From: Gaiellasilicea sp963749515
GTDB lineage: Bacteria; Actinomycetota; Thermoleophilia; Gaiellales; Gaiellaceae
Assembly: GCA_963749515.1 (NCBI GenBank)
Contig: CAVVMR010000013.1
Location: 5,654 to 69,653, forward strand
Reading direction: 5' to 3'
Length of the DNA stretch: 64,000 nt
Of the stretch, positions 24,984-33,612 are shown piece after piece. Position 1 is the stretch's first letter; each line of letters starts with the position of its first letter. Under the pieces are notes generated by a model that did not search any database, had not been told where the DNA came from, and saw nothing but the letters and a program-made list of their open reading frames with translations. A program made the position numbers and the translations under genes.

Positions 24984-27407
24984 TTACGTGACGACGAAGC
25001 TCGTCGTCAGGATGCGCGTGTTCGGCAGGATCAGGCCGACGTTCTCCATGTTCCTCGTCTCCTGGTAGTCCGAGACCTGGAAGCGCAGCGTGTGCCTGCC
25101 CTTGCGGAGGCCCGCTGTCGGGATGCGAACCGAGCCGCCCGCCAGAGTGGCACGCCGGTCCTGGCCGTCGATCTCGACGACGAGCGACGCCGGGTCGACC
25201 CCGGAGGCCCGATCGGTGACGGCGACGACGAGTCGCGTTCCGAGCTTTACGCGCCTTGTCTTCAGGGCGGCCGTCGGTGGCGTCGAGTCGTTGATCCAGA
25301 AGCGGAACGCGAACTTCCCCGCGGTCGCCGCCGAGCGGCTGTCGAAGATGACGTCGTAGGAGCCGGCGGCAGGCAGGATCGTCCCGGCCGCGAGCACCAG
25401 AGAGCCGAAGGTGCGGAGGTAGGGGTTCAGGTTGAACGGCAGCGCGGCATAGCCGGTCAGCCGGCGCTCGTCGCCTGCGTAGACGATCCTCGGCTCGACC
25501 CGCACTCCCTTCGAGCGACTCGTGACGACGACGCCGAAGTTCGCGGCAGGCCGCCCGAGCACGAGCCGGAAGACGCGCTCCGGCCCGGGCAGCTTCGACG
25601 AGAAGCCGAGGCCCGAGGGCGACTCGGGGTAGCTGTAGCCCGTGATGCGCGCGGCGCCGCCCTTCGTTGTCGACGAGTACGTCCCCGCGCGCCGGAGCGG
25701 AGTTGTCTTCGCGTTCGCGAGCCTGGCGGCGCCGGTCCGGAACCAGTAGGGGATGCGCCGCTTCTCGGCGCCGCGGGTGAGCACGACATATCCCGTCACC
25801 TCGGCGTCGGCGGCGCTCGTCGTCGTCACGGTGACCGGAAGAGGACCGGGCACGTTCACGGTCGGCGGCAACGAGACGACGGCCGAAGCAGGCCCTGACT
25901 GTGGGGCCAGCGAAACGGCCCACGCGCCGGCGCCGCCACCTGCGTCCGTGAGCTCGACCTGCTGCGTCTGGGTCGCCGTCGGTGCGACGAGACCGAATGA
26001 GAGCGCGACGGGAGCGGCGAAGACGAGCGGGTTGTCGGCGCGGGGCAGGTTCACGACGCCGCCACCGGCACGCACGGTCGTCAGCTCCGTGACCCGTCGA
26101 TCGTCGGTCCAGGCGATGTCGCCGGTGAGTGCGAGCGCGGACTTCACCTGCGCCGGTGTCCAGGTGGGGTGGCGCTGCAGGAGCAGTGCAGCCCCGCCGG
26201 CGACGTGCGGCGCTGCCATGCTCGTCCCGGACAGCGTCGAGTACGAGTCGCCGGGCGCGGCGGAGAAGATCGAGAGGCCGGGGGCGCTCACCTCCGGCTT
26301 GAGGCGCAGTGAGAGCGGTGTCGGTCCGCTCGACGAGAACGATGCAACGACGTCGACAGGTCCACTCCGCGACGTCGAGACCGCGCCGACGGTGATTGCC
26401 TCCGGGGCGGAGCCTGGCGAGCCGACCGAGCCGCGCCCGAAGTCGCCGAAATCGTTGCCGGCGGCGACAACAGAGACCACTCCGGCGCGAGCCGCTGCAG
26501 CGAGCGCCTGGACGACGATGTCGCGGGAGGGCTCGATCTCGGGCTCGCCGAGCGACATGTTGATCACGTCCATGCCGTCCGCGACCGCTGCCTCGATCGC
26601 AGCTGTGAGCTCCGGCGAGTTCCCGTCCAGGCCGACGTCGGCATCGGTGGGAATCGTCAGCGCCTTGTAGTTGCCGAGGTACGCGCGCGGCGCGACGCCG
26701 GAGATGCGCGTTCCCTCGGCGAGCGTATTCGCGTTTCCCGCGGCGATGCCGGCGACGTGAGTCCCGTGCGACGAGTGCTCGGTGTCGAACGGTTTGGCCG
26801 CGTTCTTCCAGCGCGGGCGGGCCGGTGGGAACGCCCGCGCGACGATGACCTTCGCCGTCGTGTACGCGGTCTGGCCCTTCGGATATCCCGCGGGCATCGT
26901 GAACCCGGCCGGTGAGAAGAACGGGTGCCGCTGGTCGATCCCCTCGTCGATGATCGCGATCTTCATCCCCTGGCCGGCGTTCTCCAGCCCGGCGCCCCAG
27001 AGCGTCGGCGCGCCGATCCGCGGCGTGCTGCGGTCGAGCTGCGTCCGGTAGCGGATACTCGGATAGACCTTCGCGACGCCCGGCAGCGACGTGAGCCGTC
27101 CGAGCTGCGAGCGAGGCAGGACGACGGCCATCCCGTTCGCGACGAGCTTGTAGCGCCAGCGGATCTGGGCGTCGGGGATCGTCGTCTCGATCTCCGTCTC
27201 GAGTGCGCGCTGCGCGGACGCGATCGTGCGGGCGTGGAGGCCGCGGCCCGCAAGCGTCCGGGTGGTGGCAAGCGGCGTCTGCGAGAGGCCGACGACGACC
27301 TCCACCAACTCGCCGGACGCCGGTCGCTCACCGGCGCGTGCGGCGCCCGTGGCGAGCGCAAGCAGGCAGAGGAGGAGGATGACGAGCCCTCGGAGCACGG
27401 TCGTCAT
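24984..27407 (-). CDS. Secreted subtilisin-like serine protease (S8)
   Basis: This 807-residue preproenzyme has a signal peptide, then an inhibitor-I9-like propeptide (to about residue 115). The S8 domain has Asp in KIAIIDEGIDQRH, His in SSHGTHVAGIAAG, the oxyanion Asn in VVAAGNDFG and Ser in LSGTSMAAPHVAGG. A large insert of PA-domain type is absent. About 350 C-terminal residues form beta-rich domains, ending in an Ig-like DSTPPTAALKTRR region. It should degrade proteins outside the cell. The gene precedes the CHRD gene in one direction. Confidence 0.92.
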   Translation of the reverse strand: MTTVLRGLVILLLCLLALATGAARAGERPASGELVEVVVGLSQTPLATTRTLAGRGLHARTIASAQRALETEIETTIPDAQIRWRYKLVANGMAVVLPRSQLGRLTSLPGVAKVYPSIRYRTQLDRSTPRIGAPTLWGAGLENAGQGMKIAIIDEGIDQRHPFFSPAGFTMPAGYPKGQTAYTTAKVIVARAFPPARPRWKNAAKPFDTEHSSHGTHVAGIAAGNANTLAEGTRISGVAPRAYLGNYKALTIPTDADVGLDGNSPELTAAIEAAVADGMDVINMSLGEPEIEPSRDIVVQALAAAARAGVVSVVAAGNDFGDFGRGSVGSPGSAPEAITVGAVSTSRSGPVDVVASFSSSGPTPLSLRLKPEVSAPGLSIFSAAPGDSYSTLSGTSMAAPHVAGGAALLLQRHPTWTPAQVKSALALTGDIAWTDDRRVTELTTVRAGGGVVNLPRADNPLVFAAPVALSFGLVAPTATQTQQVELTDAGGGAGAWAVSLAPQSGPASAVVSLPPTVNVPGPLPVTVTTTSAADAEVTGYVVLTRGAEKRRIPYWFRTGAARLANAKTTPLRRAGTYSSTTKGGAARITGYSYPESPSGLGFSSKLPGPERVFRLVLGRPAANFGVVVTSRSKGVRVEPRIVYAGDERRLTGYAALPFNLNPYLRTFGSLVLAAGTILPAAGSYDVIFDSRSAATAGKFAFRFWINDSTPPTAALKTRRVKLGTRLVVAVTDRASGVDPASLVVEIDGQDRRATLAGGSVRIPTAGLRKGRHTLRFQVSDYQETRNMENVGLILPNTRILTTSFVVT

Positions 27408-27468
27408 CGTAGGTCAGACGTATGAAAATCGTGTTACGTGCGGTGGCGCCTCGGACGATGCGCGCCGC

Positions 27469-27672
27469 CTACGACTTTCGAAGCTGCCAGACGCCGGCGC
27501 CGATGAGGGCGAAGGCGAAGACGAAGGCTGTGAGCCGGCCTGCGTCGTACGCGCTGGTCGCACTGGGAACCCCGTGCACCAGCATCTTCGCGATGATCAG
27601 ACTGCCCCAGGCGACGCCGATGATTCCGAGGATGGTGGTCCGCCGTCCCTTTTCTCTCTTCTCCACGTCCAC
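27469..27672 (-). CDS. Small two-helix membrane protein, unknown
   Basis: This protein of about 67 residues has a charged start (VDVEKREKGRR) and two hydrophobic helices (TTILGIIGVAWGSLIIAKMLVHG and LTAFVFAFALIGAGVWQL). GTG 27672 or 27666 could be the start, and there is no clear ribosome-binding site. It has no recognised family. It lies between the subtilase promoter and the tRNA-Leu gene. Confidence 0.55.
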   Translation of the reverse strand: MDVEKREKGRRTTILGIIGVAWGSLIIAKMLVHGVPSATSAYDAGRLTAFVFAFALIGAGVWQLRKS

Positions 27673-27774
27673 GCTGGTTACGTCGGCACTCGGCGGGGTG
27701 CGGGAATCCCCCGGATGGGTGCGGACGCCATGCCCGATTTGGGGTCGAAGTGTGCGGCTAGACTGTCGCTCCGC

Positions 27775-27858
27775 GCGGATGTGGCGGAATTGGTAGACGC
27801 GCACGGTTCAGGTCCGTGTGCCCTTCGGGGCGTGGAGGTTCAAGTCCTCTCATCCGCA
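27775..27858 (+). tRNA. tRNA-Leu (anticodon CAG)
   Basis: An 84-nt cloverleaf can be folded. The acceptor stem is GCGGATG/CATCCGC with discriminator A. The anticodon stem is CACGG/CCGTG with loop TTCAGGT (CAG, reading CUG). The class II variable arm is TGCCCTTCGGGGCG, and the T-arm contains GTTCAAG. The 3' CCA is not encoded. TAGACT (27759-27764) lies ten bases upstream as a -10 box. CUG is the dominant Leu codon in such GC-rich genomes. Confidence 0.97.
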
Positions 27859-27885
27859 TCGCAGGCTGCCGGATAGGGTCGCCGG

Positions 27886-28614
27886 GTGCTCGACCCAGCG
27901 ATCCCTGTCCCGTCGCGCGGGCGGACATTCTCGGCGCGGCGGCGTGTGCGGCTCGCCGACGTGGATCTGCGCGGCCGCGTGCGGCTCGACGCGCTGGCAC
28001 GCCTGCTCCAGGACGTCGCGATCGACGACGTGCAGGAGACCGGCTGGGGAACCCCGTCGCACCTGTGGTTCGTGCGGCGGATCCGCATCGACGTCCACCA
28101 GCCGTTTCTGCAGGATCGCGAGGTGGAGCTCGTGACGTGGTGCAGCGGCCTAGCGGCGATCGCCGCCGGGCGGCGCTGGTCGGTCACCGGCGACGAAGGC
28201 GGGCACGCAGAGGTCGACAGCGTGTGGATCCACCTGGATCCCGACCAGCGGCCGGCCAGGATCGAGGGCTTCGGCATCTACGGCGAGGCGACCGGCGGCA
28301 GGAGCGTGTCGACGAAGCTCGAGCTGCCGGACCCTTCGCCCGAGGCTCGCTCGACGCCCTGGCCGCTGCGTGCGACCGACGTCGATCCGCACGGGCACCT
28401 GAACAACGCGATCTACTGGCAGGCGGTCGAGCACGCACTCGCGTCGGGCGGCGTCGATGTGGCGCAGCCGCTCGTGGCGGAGCTCGACTACCGCGCGCCG
28501 ATCGACGCAGGTGACGAGATCGAGCTCGTGAGGGCGGCGGGCGACCGCGAGGTGACCGTGGGCCTGCGCGCGTCCGACGGCGTCAGGGCCGTGGCACGGG
28601 TGGCAGGTCGATAG
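27886..28614 (+). CDS. Acyl-ACP thioesterase-like double hotdog protein
   Basis: This 242-residue protein has two hotdog halves. The first has DALARLLQDVAIDDVQETGW and LWFVRRIRIDVHQPF; the second has ATDVDPHGHLNNAIYWQAVE. The latter contains the Asp-His-Asn catalytic pattern of FatA/FatB-type thioesterases. It would release fatty acids from acyl-ACP. GTG 27886 lies six bases after TAGGGT (27874-27879), suggesting leaderless transcription. The 3' end overlaps the convergent Rsm22-like gene by 32 bases. Confidence 0.85.
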   Translation: MLDPAIPVPSRGRTFSARRRVRLADVDLRGRVRLDALARLLQDVAIDDVQETGWGTPSHLWFVRRIRIDVHQPFLQDREVELVTWCSGLAAIAAGRRWSVTGDEGGHAEVDSVWIHLDPDQRPARIEGFGIYGEATGGRSVSTKLELPDPSPEARSTPWPLRATDVDPHGHLNNAIYWQAVEHALASGGVDVAQPLVAELDYRAPIDAGDEIELVRAAGDREVTVGLRASDGVRAVARVAGR

Positions 28615-29518
28615 CGTCGCCCCAGGCGGCGCCTCTCGCCTCCTTGTAGATCGTCCCTTGCTTCCGACTCACTGTTCGCGTGCGGATGCCGTCGGCCTCG
28701 GACGTGACCAGGTTGACATGACCTGAGCGCACCTGCGGCTGACGGATGATCCGCGCCGGCGCCTTGGCGGCCGGCTCGCGGCTCAGCACCGCGTACGAGA
28801 ACTTCTCGTCCTCATAGCCGAGCTCGACGCCCTTGGCGCGCCGGTGGAGCTTGGAGCGGGGGAGGCGGACGCCGAAGTGACACCAGTCGTCCGGCGGCAG
28901 CGGGCATGGGAGGTCGTGTGGACAGGGTGCGACTGTGAAGCCGCCCGCCTCGATCACTGCCGCCCGCGCCTCCAGGATCTGCCGGTAGCCGGCCGGGGTG
29001 CCCGGCTCCACGAACACGATCGTGTCGGCTGACTGCTCCCACAGCAGAGCCGCAACCGGCTTGTCCAGCTCCCCGAGGACGTACGAGGCGAGGACGAGAT
29101 CGGCGGGACCTCGCGCACGAGAGACGTCCGCCTGTATCCAGTCTGCGTCGGGCGTCAGCTCGCGGCCCGCCGCGATCATCTCCGGTTCCGCTTCGACGAG
29201 CGTCAGCTCCTCCAGTGTCGGCCATGCGGCGACGGCGGCCCACGCGGCGACGCCCGGTCCTGCGCCGACGTCGAGCAACGATCGCGGCGCCCAGTCGGGC
29301 CGCTGCCGCTGCACCTGGCGGAACACTGCCTCCGCGGCTGCGAACGTCGCCGGCGCGCGGTAGGCGAGATACGCCGCGACCGCCGGTCGGCTGCTTGCAG
29401 CACGGGCCCGGTCCTCGCCACGGTAGGCGGCCGACAGCCGCTCGACCTCCGCCTCGACGGAGCCGCCCGCCTGGGCGACGAGCCGCTCGATCGCCTCGGC
29501 CAGCTGCTGGGAAAGCAC
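28583..29518 (-). CDS. Rsm22-like small ribosomal subunit methyltransferase
   Basis: This 311-residue protein has SAM motif I LLDVGAGPGVAAWAA (about residue 80) and the Cys-rich Rsm22 segment CPHDLPCPLPPDDWCHF (about 198-215). It then has the basic RSKLHRRAKG and YEDEKFSYAVLSR blocks of the family. Rsm22/METTL17 relatives bind the small ribosomal subunit and an Fe-S cluster; the bacterial role is less clear. GTG 29518 shares one base with the stop of the upstream bcp-like gene, so the two are coupled. Confidence 0.82.
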   Translation of the reverse strand: MLSQQLAEAIERLVAQAGGSVEAEVERLSAAYRGEDRARAASSRPAVAAYLAYRAPATFAAAEAVFRQVQRQRPDWAPRSLLDVGAGPGVAAWAAVAAWPTLEELTLVEAEPEMIAAGRELTPDADWIQADVSRARGPADLVLASYVLGELDKPVAALLWEQSADTIVFVEPGTPAGYRQILEARAAVIEAGGFTVAPCPHDLPCPLPPDDWCHFGVRLPRSKLHRRAKGVELGYEDEKFSYAVLSREPAAKAPARIIRQPQVRSGHVNLVTSEADGIRTRTVSRKQGTIYKEARGAAWGDAIDLPPVPRP

Positions 29519-29976
29519 TACGAGGGCAGCGCCGCCAGCACGACGTCGGCGTGAGTGTCCGGCTTCACGCGCCGCAGCTCCTTCGCAACGTTGCCATCCG
29601 CGTCGATCACGAAGGTCGAGCGCTCGACGCCCATGTAGGTCTTGCCGCCGTAGTTCTTCTCGACCCAGACGCCGTATTCCTCGGCCGTCCTGTGGTCGGT
29701 GTCGGCGAGCAAGCTGAACGGCAGTCCGTACTTCTCCTTGAACTTGAGGTGCGAGCCCTCGTTGTCGGGGCTGACACCGAGCACGACTGCGCCGCGCGAC
29801 TCGAACTCGCCCCAGGCGTCGCGGATCCCGCAGGCCTGAGCCGTGCACCCGGGCGTGTCGTCCTTGGGATAGAAGTAGAGGACGACGAGCTTGCCGCGCA
29901 GATCGGAGAGCTTCACGGTCTCCCCGGACTCGCTCTCGAGCTCGAAGTCCGGCGCCGCTTTCCCTTCCTCGACCAC
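29518..29976 (-). CDS. bcp: Thioredoxin-dependent peroxiredoxin (BCP)
   Basis: This 152-residue enzyme has LYFYPKDDTPGCTAQACGIRD, with peroxidatic Cys in GCTAQAC, and GVSPDNEGSHLKFKEKYGLPF and ERSTFVIDADG, all standard for bacterioferritin comigratory protein. It reduces hydrogen and organic peroxides in the cytoplasm. GTG 29976 follows GAGGAGA. It is divergent from the small membrane gene at 30006 and coupled to the Rsm22-like gene. Confidence 0.95.
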   Translation of the reverse strand: MVEEGKAAPDFELESESGETVKLSDLRGKLVVLYFYPKDDTPGCTAQACGIRDAWGEFESRGAVVLGVSPDNEGSHLKFKEKYGLPFSLLADTDHRTAEEYGVWVEKNYGGKTYMGVERSTFVIDADGNVAKELRRVKPDTHADVVLAALPS

Positions 29977-30005
29977 GTGATCTCCTCTCGCTAGGGTGCG
30001 ACGCG

Positions 30006-30365
30006 ATGCTAACCGCCCACGAGATCCTCGCCTTCATGGTGGTGGGCGTGCCGGCACTCGCGGCGCTTCTCGGCGGTCTCGTCTACTGGCGCCGGCGTGG
30101 GGCGGGCCGGCTGCTCGCGAACGTGCTCGCGCTCGCACAGACGCTGCTCGTCGCTCAGATCGGGCTCGGGCTCCTGCTGCTGTCCGACGAACGACGCGCC
30201 GCCGACGAGCTTCACTACGTCTACGGCTCGCTCTCGCTCGGCGCGATTCTCGCGCCCTGGATGTACGCCCCGGCGCAAGGCCCAAAGCGGCTCCTCTGGT
30301 TTGCCGGCACCTCTTTGCTCGCAGCGGCGCTCGCCGTGCGAGCATTCATGACCGGAGGGTCATGA
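30006..30365 (+). CDS. Small integral membrane protein, unknown
   Basis: This 119-residue protein has four likely hydrophobic segments (ILAFMVVGVPALAALLGGLVYW, VLALAQTLLVAQIGLGLLLL, LSLGAILAPWMYA, LWFAGTSLLAAALAVRAFM). A conserved-looking polar loop (SDERRAADELHYVYGSL) joins two of them. No known family is recognised. ATG 30006 is eight bases after TAGGGT (29992-29997). Its stop overlaps the next membrane gene by four bases. Confidence 0.7.
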   Translation: MLTAHEILAFMVVGVPALAALLGGLVYWRRRGAGRLLANVLALAQTLLVAQIGLGLLLLSDERRAADELHYVYGSLSLGAILAPWMYAPAQGPKRLLWFAGTSLLAAALAVRAFMTGGS

Positions 30366-30733
30366 GACGCTTCTTCTCCGAGCACACGGCGATCCGCGGA
30401 TTCCTGATCATCGGGCTGATCGCGCTCGTCGTCGTGGTGCTCTCGCTCGAGCCGGTGCTCGCGACCGTCGGCGGCCTCCTGAAGATCGCGTTCTTCCTGG
30501 CGATCGCCTTCTTCCTCTTCCTCATGTGGCGCGAGCGGCGGAGTGACATCGAGGCCTGGAACGACCGCAGCCGGAACATCTTCTACGGTGCGATCGTGCT
30601 CGCCGTCGTCGACATCGGCGCGTTCATCGGCCTCAGCCCGTCGGGCCCGGACGCGCTCGCGTTCTTCCTCGTGCTCGGCGCCTGCGCCTACGCGTGCTTC
30701 CGGATCTGGCGCACCGAGCACACGTACAGCTGA
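30362..30733 (+). CDS. Membrane protein, unknown
   Basis: This 123-residue protein has four hydrophobic helices (GFLIIGLIALVVVVLSL, LLKIAFFLAIAFFLFLMW, IFYGAIVLAVVDIGAFIGL, ALAFFLVLGACAYACFRIW). A charged loop, RERRSDIEAWNDRSRN, separates the pairs. ATG 30362 overlaps the preceding stop, so the two small membrane proteins are likely made together. The function is not recognised. Confidence 0.72.
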   Translation: MRRFFSEHTAIRGFLIIGLIALVVVVLSLEPVLATVGGLLKIAFFLAIAFFLFLMWRERRSDIEAWNDRSRNIFYGAIVLAVVDIGAFIGLSPSGPDALAFFLVLGACAYACFRIWRTEHTYS

Positions 30734-30740
30734 GCAGGAT

Positions 30741-30768
30741 GGAACTTTTGGCGGCCGATCCACGACTC
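30741..30768 (+). promoter_or_regulatory. ECF-type promoter of the sigma gene
   Basis: GGAACTTTT (30741-30749) followed 17 bases after GGAAC by CGACTC (30763-30768) has the GGAAC...CGtC shape of ECF-sigma-dependent promoters. It sits directly before the ECF sigma gene whose ATG is nine bases downstream, so autoregulation by that sigma factor is likely. Confidence 0.6.
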
Positions 30769-30776
30769 TTGTAGTA

Positions 30777-31322
30777 ATGGCCCCCGCCGGTTCCTCCGCC
30801 GACGACCGTCTCGCGCAGCAGTTGCCGCCCGAGCTCGAGGACACAGAGCTCGTTCGCCGCGCGCAGCTCGGGAGCGCCATTGCGTTCGAGCAACTCGTCG
30901 TCACCCTCGGGCCGGCCGTGCACCGCTTCCTCGCGCTCCGGCTGCGAAACGACGGTGACGTCCGCGACGCGCTGCAGGAGACCCTGACCGCCGCCTGGCA
31001 GGGGCTGCCGCGGCTGGAGGACCCTCGCAAGCTGCGGGCCTGGCTCCTCGGGATCGCCGCACACAAGGCGGCCGACGTCGTTCGGCGCGGCGCACCGCAC
31101 GCCGACCACGACCTGGAGCTGGAGGGACGCGAGGACGAGAGCGTGTTCGAGCTCCGGGAGGCGATCCTCGCCTTGCCGCAGCGGTTCCGCGATGTGCTTC
31201 TGCTCCGCTACCTCCTGCAGCTCTCCGAGGAAGAGGTGGCGGTGGCGCTCGGGATCCGTACCGGCACCGTCAAGTCGAGGACGGCTCGCGCGCGTGCGGC
31301 ACTGTCGGAGCGCCTGCGATGA
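30777..31322 (+). CDS. ECF-family RNA polymerase sigma factor
   Basis: This 181-residue sigma70-family protein has region 2 (AFEQLVVTLGPAVHRFLALRL, DALQETLTAAWQGLPRLEDPRKLRAWLLGIAAHKAADVVRR) and region 4 (LPQRFRDVLLLRYLLQLSEEEVAVALGIRTGTVKSRTARARAAL). ATG 30777 lies just after an ECF-like promoter. Its stop overlaps a membrane-protein gene that may encode the anti-sigma factor, and the MoxR/VWA cluster follows. Confidence 0.92.
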   Translation: MAPAGSSADDRLAQQLPPELEDTELVRRAQLGSAIAFEQLVVTLGPAVHRFLALRLRNDGDVRDALQETLTAAWQGLPRLEDPRKLRAWLLGIAAHKAADVVRRGAPHADHDLELEGREDESVFELREAILALPQRFRDVLLLRYLLQLSEEEVAVALGIRTGTVKSRTARARAALSERLR

Positions 31323-32602
31323 GACCTCGGCGCCGCAAGCTCGGTGACGACCGGATCGAGCAGCTGCTCGCGGACCTTGCGAGTCGCGTGCCCGCGCCGA
31401 CGGAGGAGGAGTTGCGGAACCTGGCGAGGGCGTCACTCGACCGCCCCAGGAGTCAGCCCGTACCGTCCCGCCGCGGACTTCGGCTGCGCTGGGTCGTCGT
31501 GGTGGCCGCCGCTGCCCTGCTCGTCGGAGCTTTCGGCTTCGGACTCGGCGCCTGGACCACGCCGACCGGTGCGGCGGGGAGAAACGTCGCCGGCGTCGGA
31601 TTCCTGCCCGCGAAGGGCTGGACCGTCGTCCAGTCCGGAACGCTCGGCCAGACAGGGGCGCAGCGAGCGATCGCGGCCAACGTCTCACTCGATCCGGACG
31701 ACGACCTCGCCGACGCGCCGGTCGCGACGCTCGAGTCGCTCCCCGAAGGCGGCGTGCTCATCTCGGCGACGTTCGGCGTGCGCGGCGATCTCGGCCAGGA
31801 TTCGGCGTTTCCGGTGCGTCAGCTTCCCCTCGAGATCGCTGCGGCGGAGCGGCTCTCCCCGGCCCTCGATCCGGTCCCGCTGACACGGCTGCTGGGCCGA
31901 TACCGGATCCGGGCCGGAGTGGGCCGGTACAACGTCGATGCCCGGATCTACTTCGGCACGGAGTCACCGTCGGCGGCGCAGCTCTCGGTCGCCCAGAGCC
32001 AGCTGAACCGGCTCATGGTGGCATCGGAGCGGGTGACGATCTTCGCGCGGCCCACCGTGCTCGGCCGAAACCAGGTCGCGACTCTCCTGGGCTCGGCGGA
32101 AGGTGCGGGCGCCGGCGACATCGTCACGATCGAGACCAAGCCCTGCGGGCAGACCGCTTTCCGCGAGGCTTTCGAGGCGCACGCGCAGGCGGGCGGCGGC
32201 TGGACGATGCAAGCCGCTCCGACGATCTCGACGACGCTTCGCGCCGCCTGGAAAGGCGCGAGGAGCGCGACGGTGACAATCCAAACTCGACCCTGGGTGC
32301 AGCTCCGCTACCGGCCGCGGTCGTCGAAGGGCTTCGGCTTCGAGGTCGCCGTCACGTCGGTGCTGCAGTTCTGGCGCAGGCACGTCGTCATCCAGCGGTT
32401 GGATCGGCGACTGGGCCGCTGGAGCGACATCAAGAAGGTCGTCCTGGCCAAGTCCGGTGCGGCGCCCGGTTCGACCTATGTCTGGTCGTCGGCCGAGTTC
32501 AGCACGGCCGTCCCGCGTGGGACCTTCGTTCGCGCCGTCTTCCCGCTGTCGCAGGCGCGGCCCTGCTATCTCGCCGGCTACAGCAACCAGCTCCGTACTT
32601 GA
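31319..32602 (+). CDS. Single-pass membrane protein, probable sigma-factor partner
   Basis: This 427-residue protein has a cytoplasmic N-terminus of about 55 residues (DDRIEQLLADLASRVPAPTEEELRNLAR). One transmembrane helix follows (WVVVVAAAALLVGAFGFGLG), then an extracytoplasmic beta-rich domain of about 350 residues. Position and topology fit an anti-sigma factor, but no zinc-binding HxxxCxxC motif is present. The external part has no recognised domain. ATG 31319 overlaps the sigma stop; the end overlaps moxR. Confidence 0.65.
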   Translation: MRPRRRKLGDDRIEQLLADLASRVPAPTEEELRNLARASLDRPRSQPVPSRRGLRLRWVVVVAAAALLVGAFGFGLGAWTTPTGAAGRNVAGVGFLPAKGWTVVQSGTLGQTGAQRAIAANVSLDPDDDLADAPVATLESLPEGGVLISATFGVRGDLGQDSAFPVRQLPLEIAAAERLSPALDPVPLTRLLGRYRIRAGVGRYNVDARIYFGTESPSAAQLSVAQSQLNRLMVASERVTIFARPTVLGRNQVATLLGSAEGAGAGDIVTIETKPCGQTAFREAFEAHAQAGGGWTMQAAPTISTTLRAAWKGARSATVTIQTRPWVQLRYRPRSSKGFGFEVAVTSVLQFWRRHVVIQRLDRRLGRWSDIKKVVLAKSGAAPGSTYVWSSAEFSTAVPRGTFVRAVFPLSQARPCYLAGYSNQLRT

Positions 32603-33612
32603 GCCAGGCAGCTGGCTTCGAGCGGGCCTCCGCGCTCGCTGCGACGTTGCTCGACAACGTCGAGACGGTGGTGCACGGGAAGCGGGAGGAGGTCAAGCTC
32701 GTACTCGCTGCCTTGACGGCGGGCGGGCACGTCCTGCTCGAGGACGTCCCCGGCACGGCGAAGACGGTGCTCGCCCGCGCAATCGCCGGATCGGTCGAGG
32801 GCGCGACCACGTCGCGGATCCAGTGCACGCCCGACCTGCAGCCGACCGATGTCACCGGCCTCGCGGTGTACGACCCGCGGGAGCGGGAGTTCGAGTTCCG
32901 GCCGGGGCCGATCTTCGCGAACGTGGTGCTCGTGGACGAGATCAATCGTGCGATGCCGAAGACGCAGTCCGCGCTCCTCGAGGCGATGGCCGAGCGTCAG
33001 GTCACCGCCGACGGCACGACCCGCTCGCTCCCGGACCCGTTCGTCCTCATCGCGACCGAGAACCCGATCGAGCAGGAGGGCACGTTCCCGCTCCCCGAGG
33101 CGCAGCTCGACCGGTTTTTCCTCAAGGCCGCGCTCGGCTACCCGGGCGAGGACGACGAGATCCTGATCCTCGAGGAGCAGGTCGCCCGTCACCCGCTGGC
33201 GAGCCTTGCACCCGTGCTGACGCTCCCGGAGGTCGACGAGCTCCGGACCGCCGCGACGCGCGTCTACGTCGATCCGGTGCTGCGGCGCTGGATCGTCGGC
33301 CTCGTTCGTGCCACGAGGACGCTCGAGGGGGTCGACGTCGGCGCCTCCGTCCGCGGCAGCCTGGCGCTCGAGCGGGTCGCTCGAGCCTGGGCGCTGCTCG
33401 ACGGGCGGGGGTACGTCACTCCCAGCGACGTCGAGCACCTGTTCCTGCCCGTCGTCGTCCACCGGATCGTCTTCACGCCGGGATTCGTCGCCGAAGCCCG
33501 AGAGGTGCGGTGGGCAGCTGCGATGGAGTCGCTCCGCGACCGCTGTCTCGAGCTGGCTCCGCGTCCGGGAGACGACCTCGACGAGCGAGTCGCCGCCGCG
33601 GCCGTCCGTTAG
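32599..33612 (+). CDS. MoxR-family AAA+ ATPase
   Basis: This 337-residue ATPase has a MoxR Walker A (HVLLEDVPGTAKTVLARAIA), Walker B VVLVDEINRAMPKTQSALLEAMAE, sensor IATENPIEQEGTFPLPEAQLDRF and the C-terminal lid. MoxR proteins act as chaperones for VWA-domain partners, which follow here. TTG 32599 overlaps the previous stop (TTGA). Confidence 0.93.
   Translation: MSQAAGFERASALAATLLDNVETVVHGKREEVKLVLAALTAGGHVLLEDVPGTAKTVLARAIAGSVEGATTSRIQCTPDLQPTDVTGLAVYDPREREFEFRPGPIFANVVLVDEINRAMPKTQSALLEAMAERQVTADGTTRSLPDPFVLIATENPIEQEGTFPLPEAQLDRFFLKAALGYPGEDDEILILEEQVARHPLASLAPVLTLPEVDELRTAATRVYVDPVLRRWIVGLVRATRTLEGVDVGASVRGSLALERVARAWALLDGRGYVTPSDVEHLFLPVVVHRIVFTPGFVAEAREVRWAAAMESLRDRCLELAPRPGDDLDERVAAAAVR

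Noticed and set aside
27226..27876. Protein-coding frame across 27226-27876 on the plus strand
   Set aside because: It runs through the tRNA-Leu gene and antisense to the subtilase start, and shows no domain.
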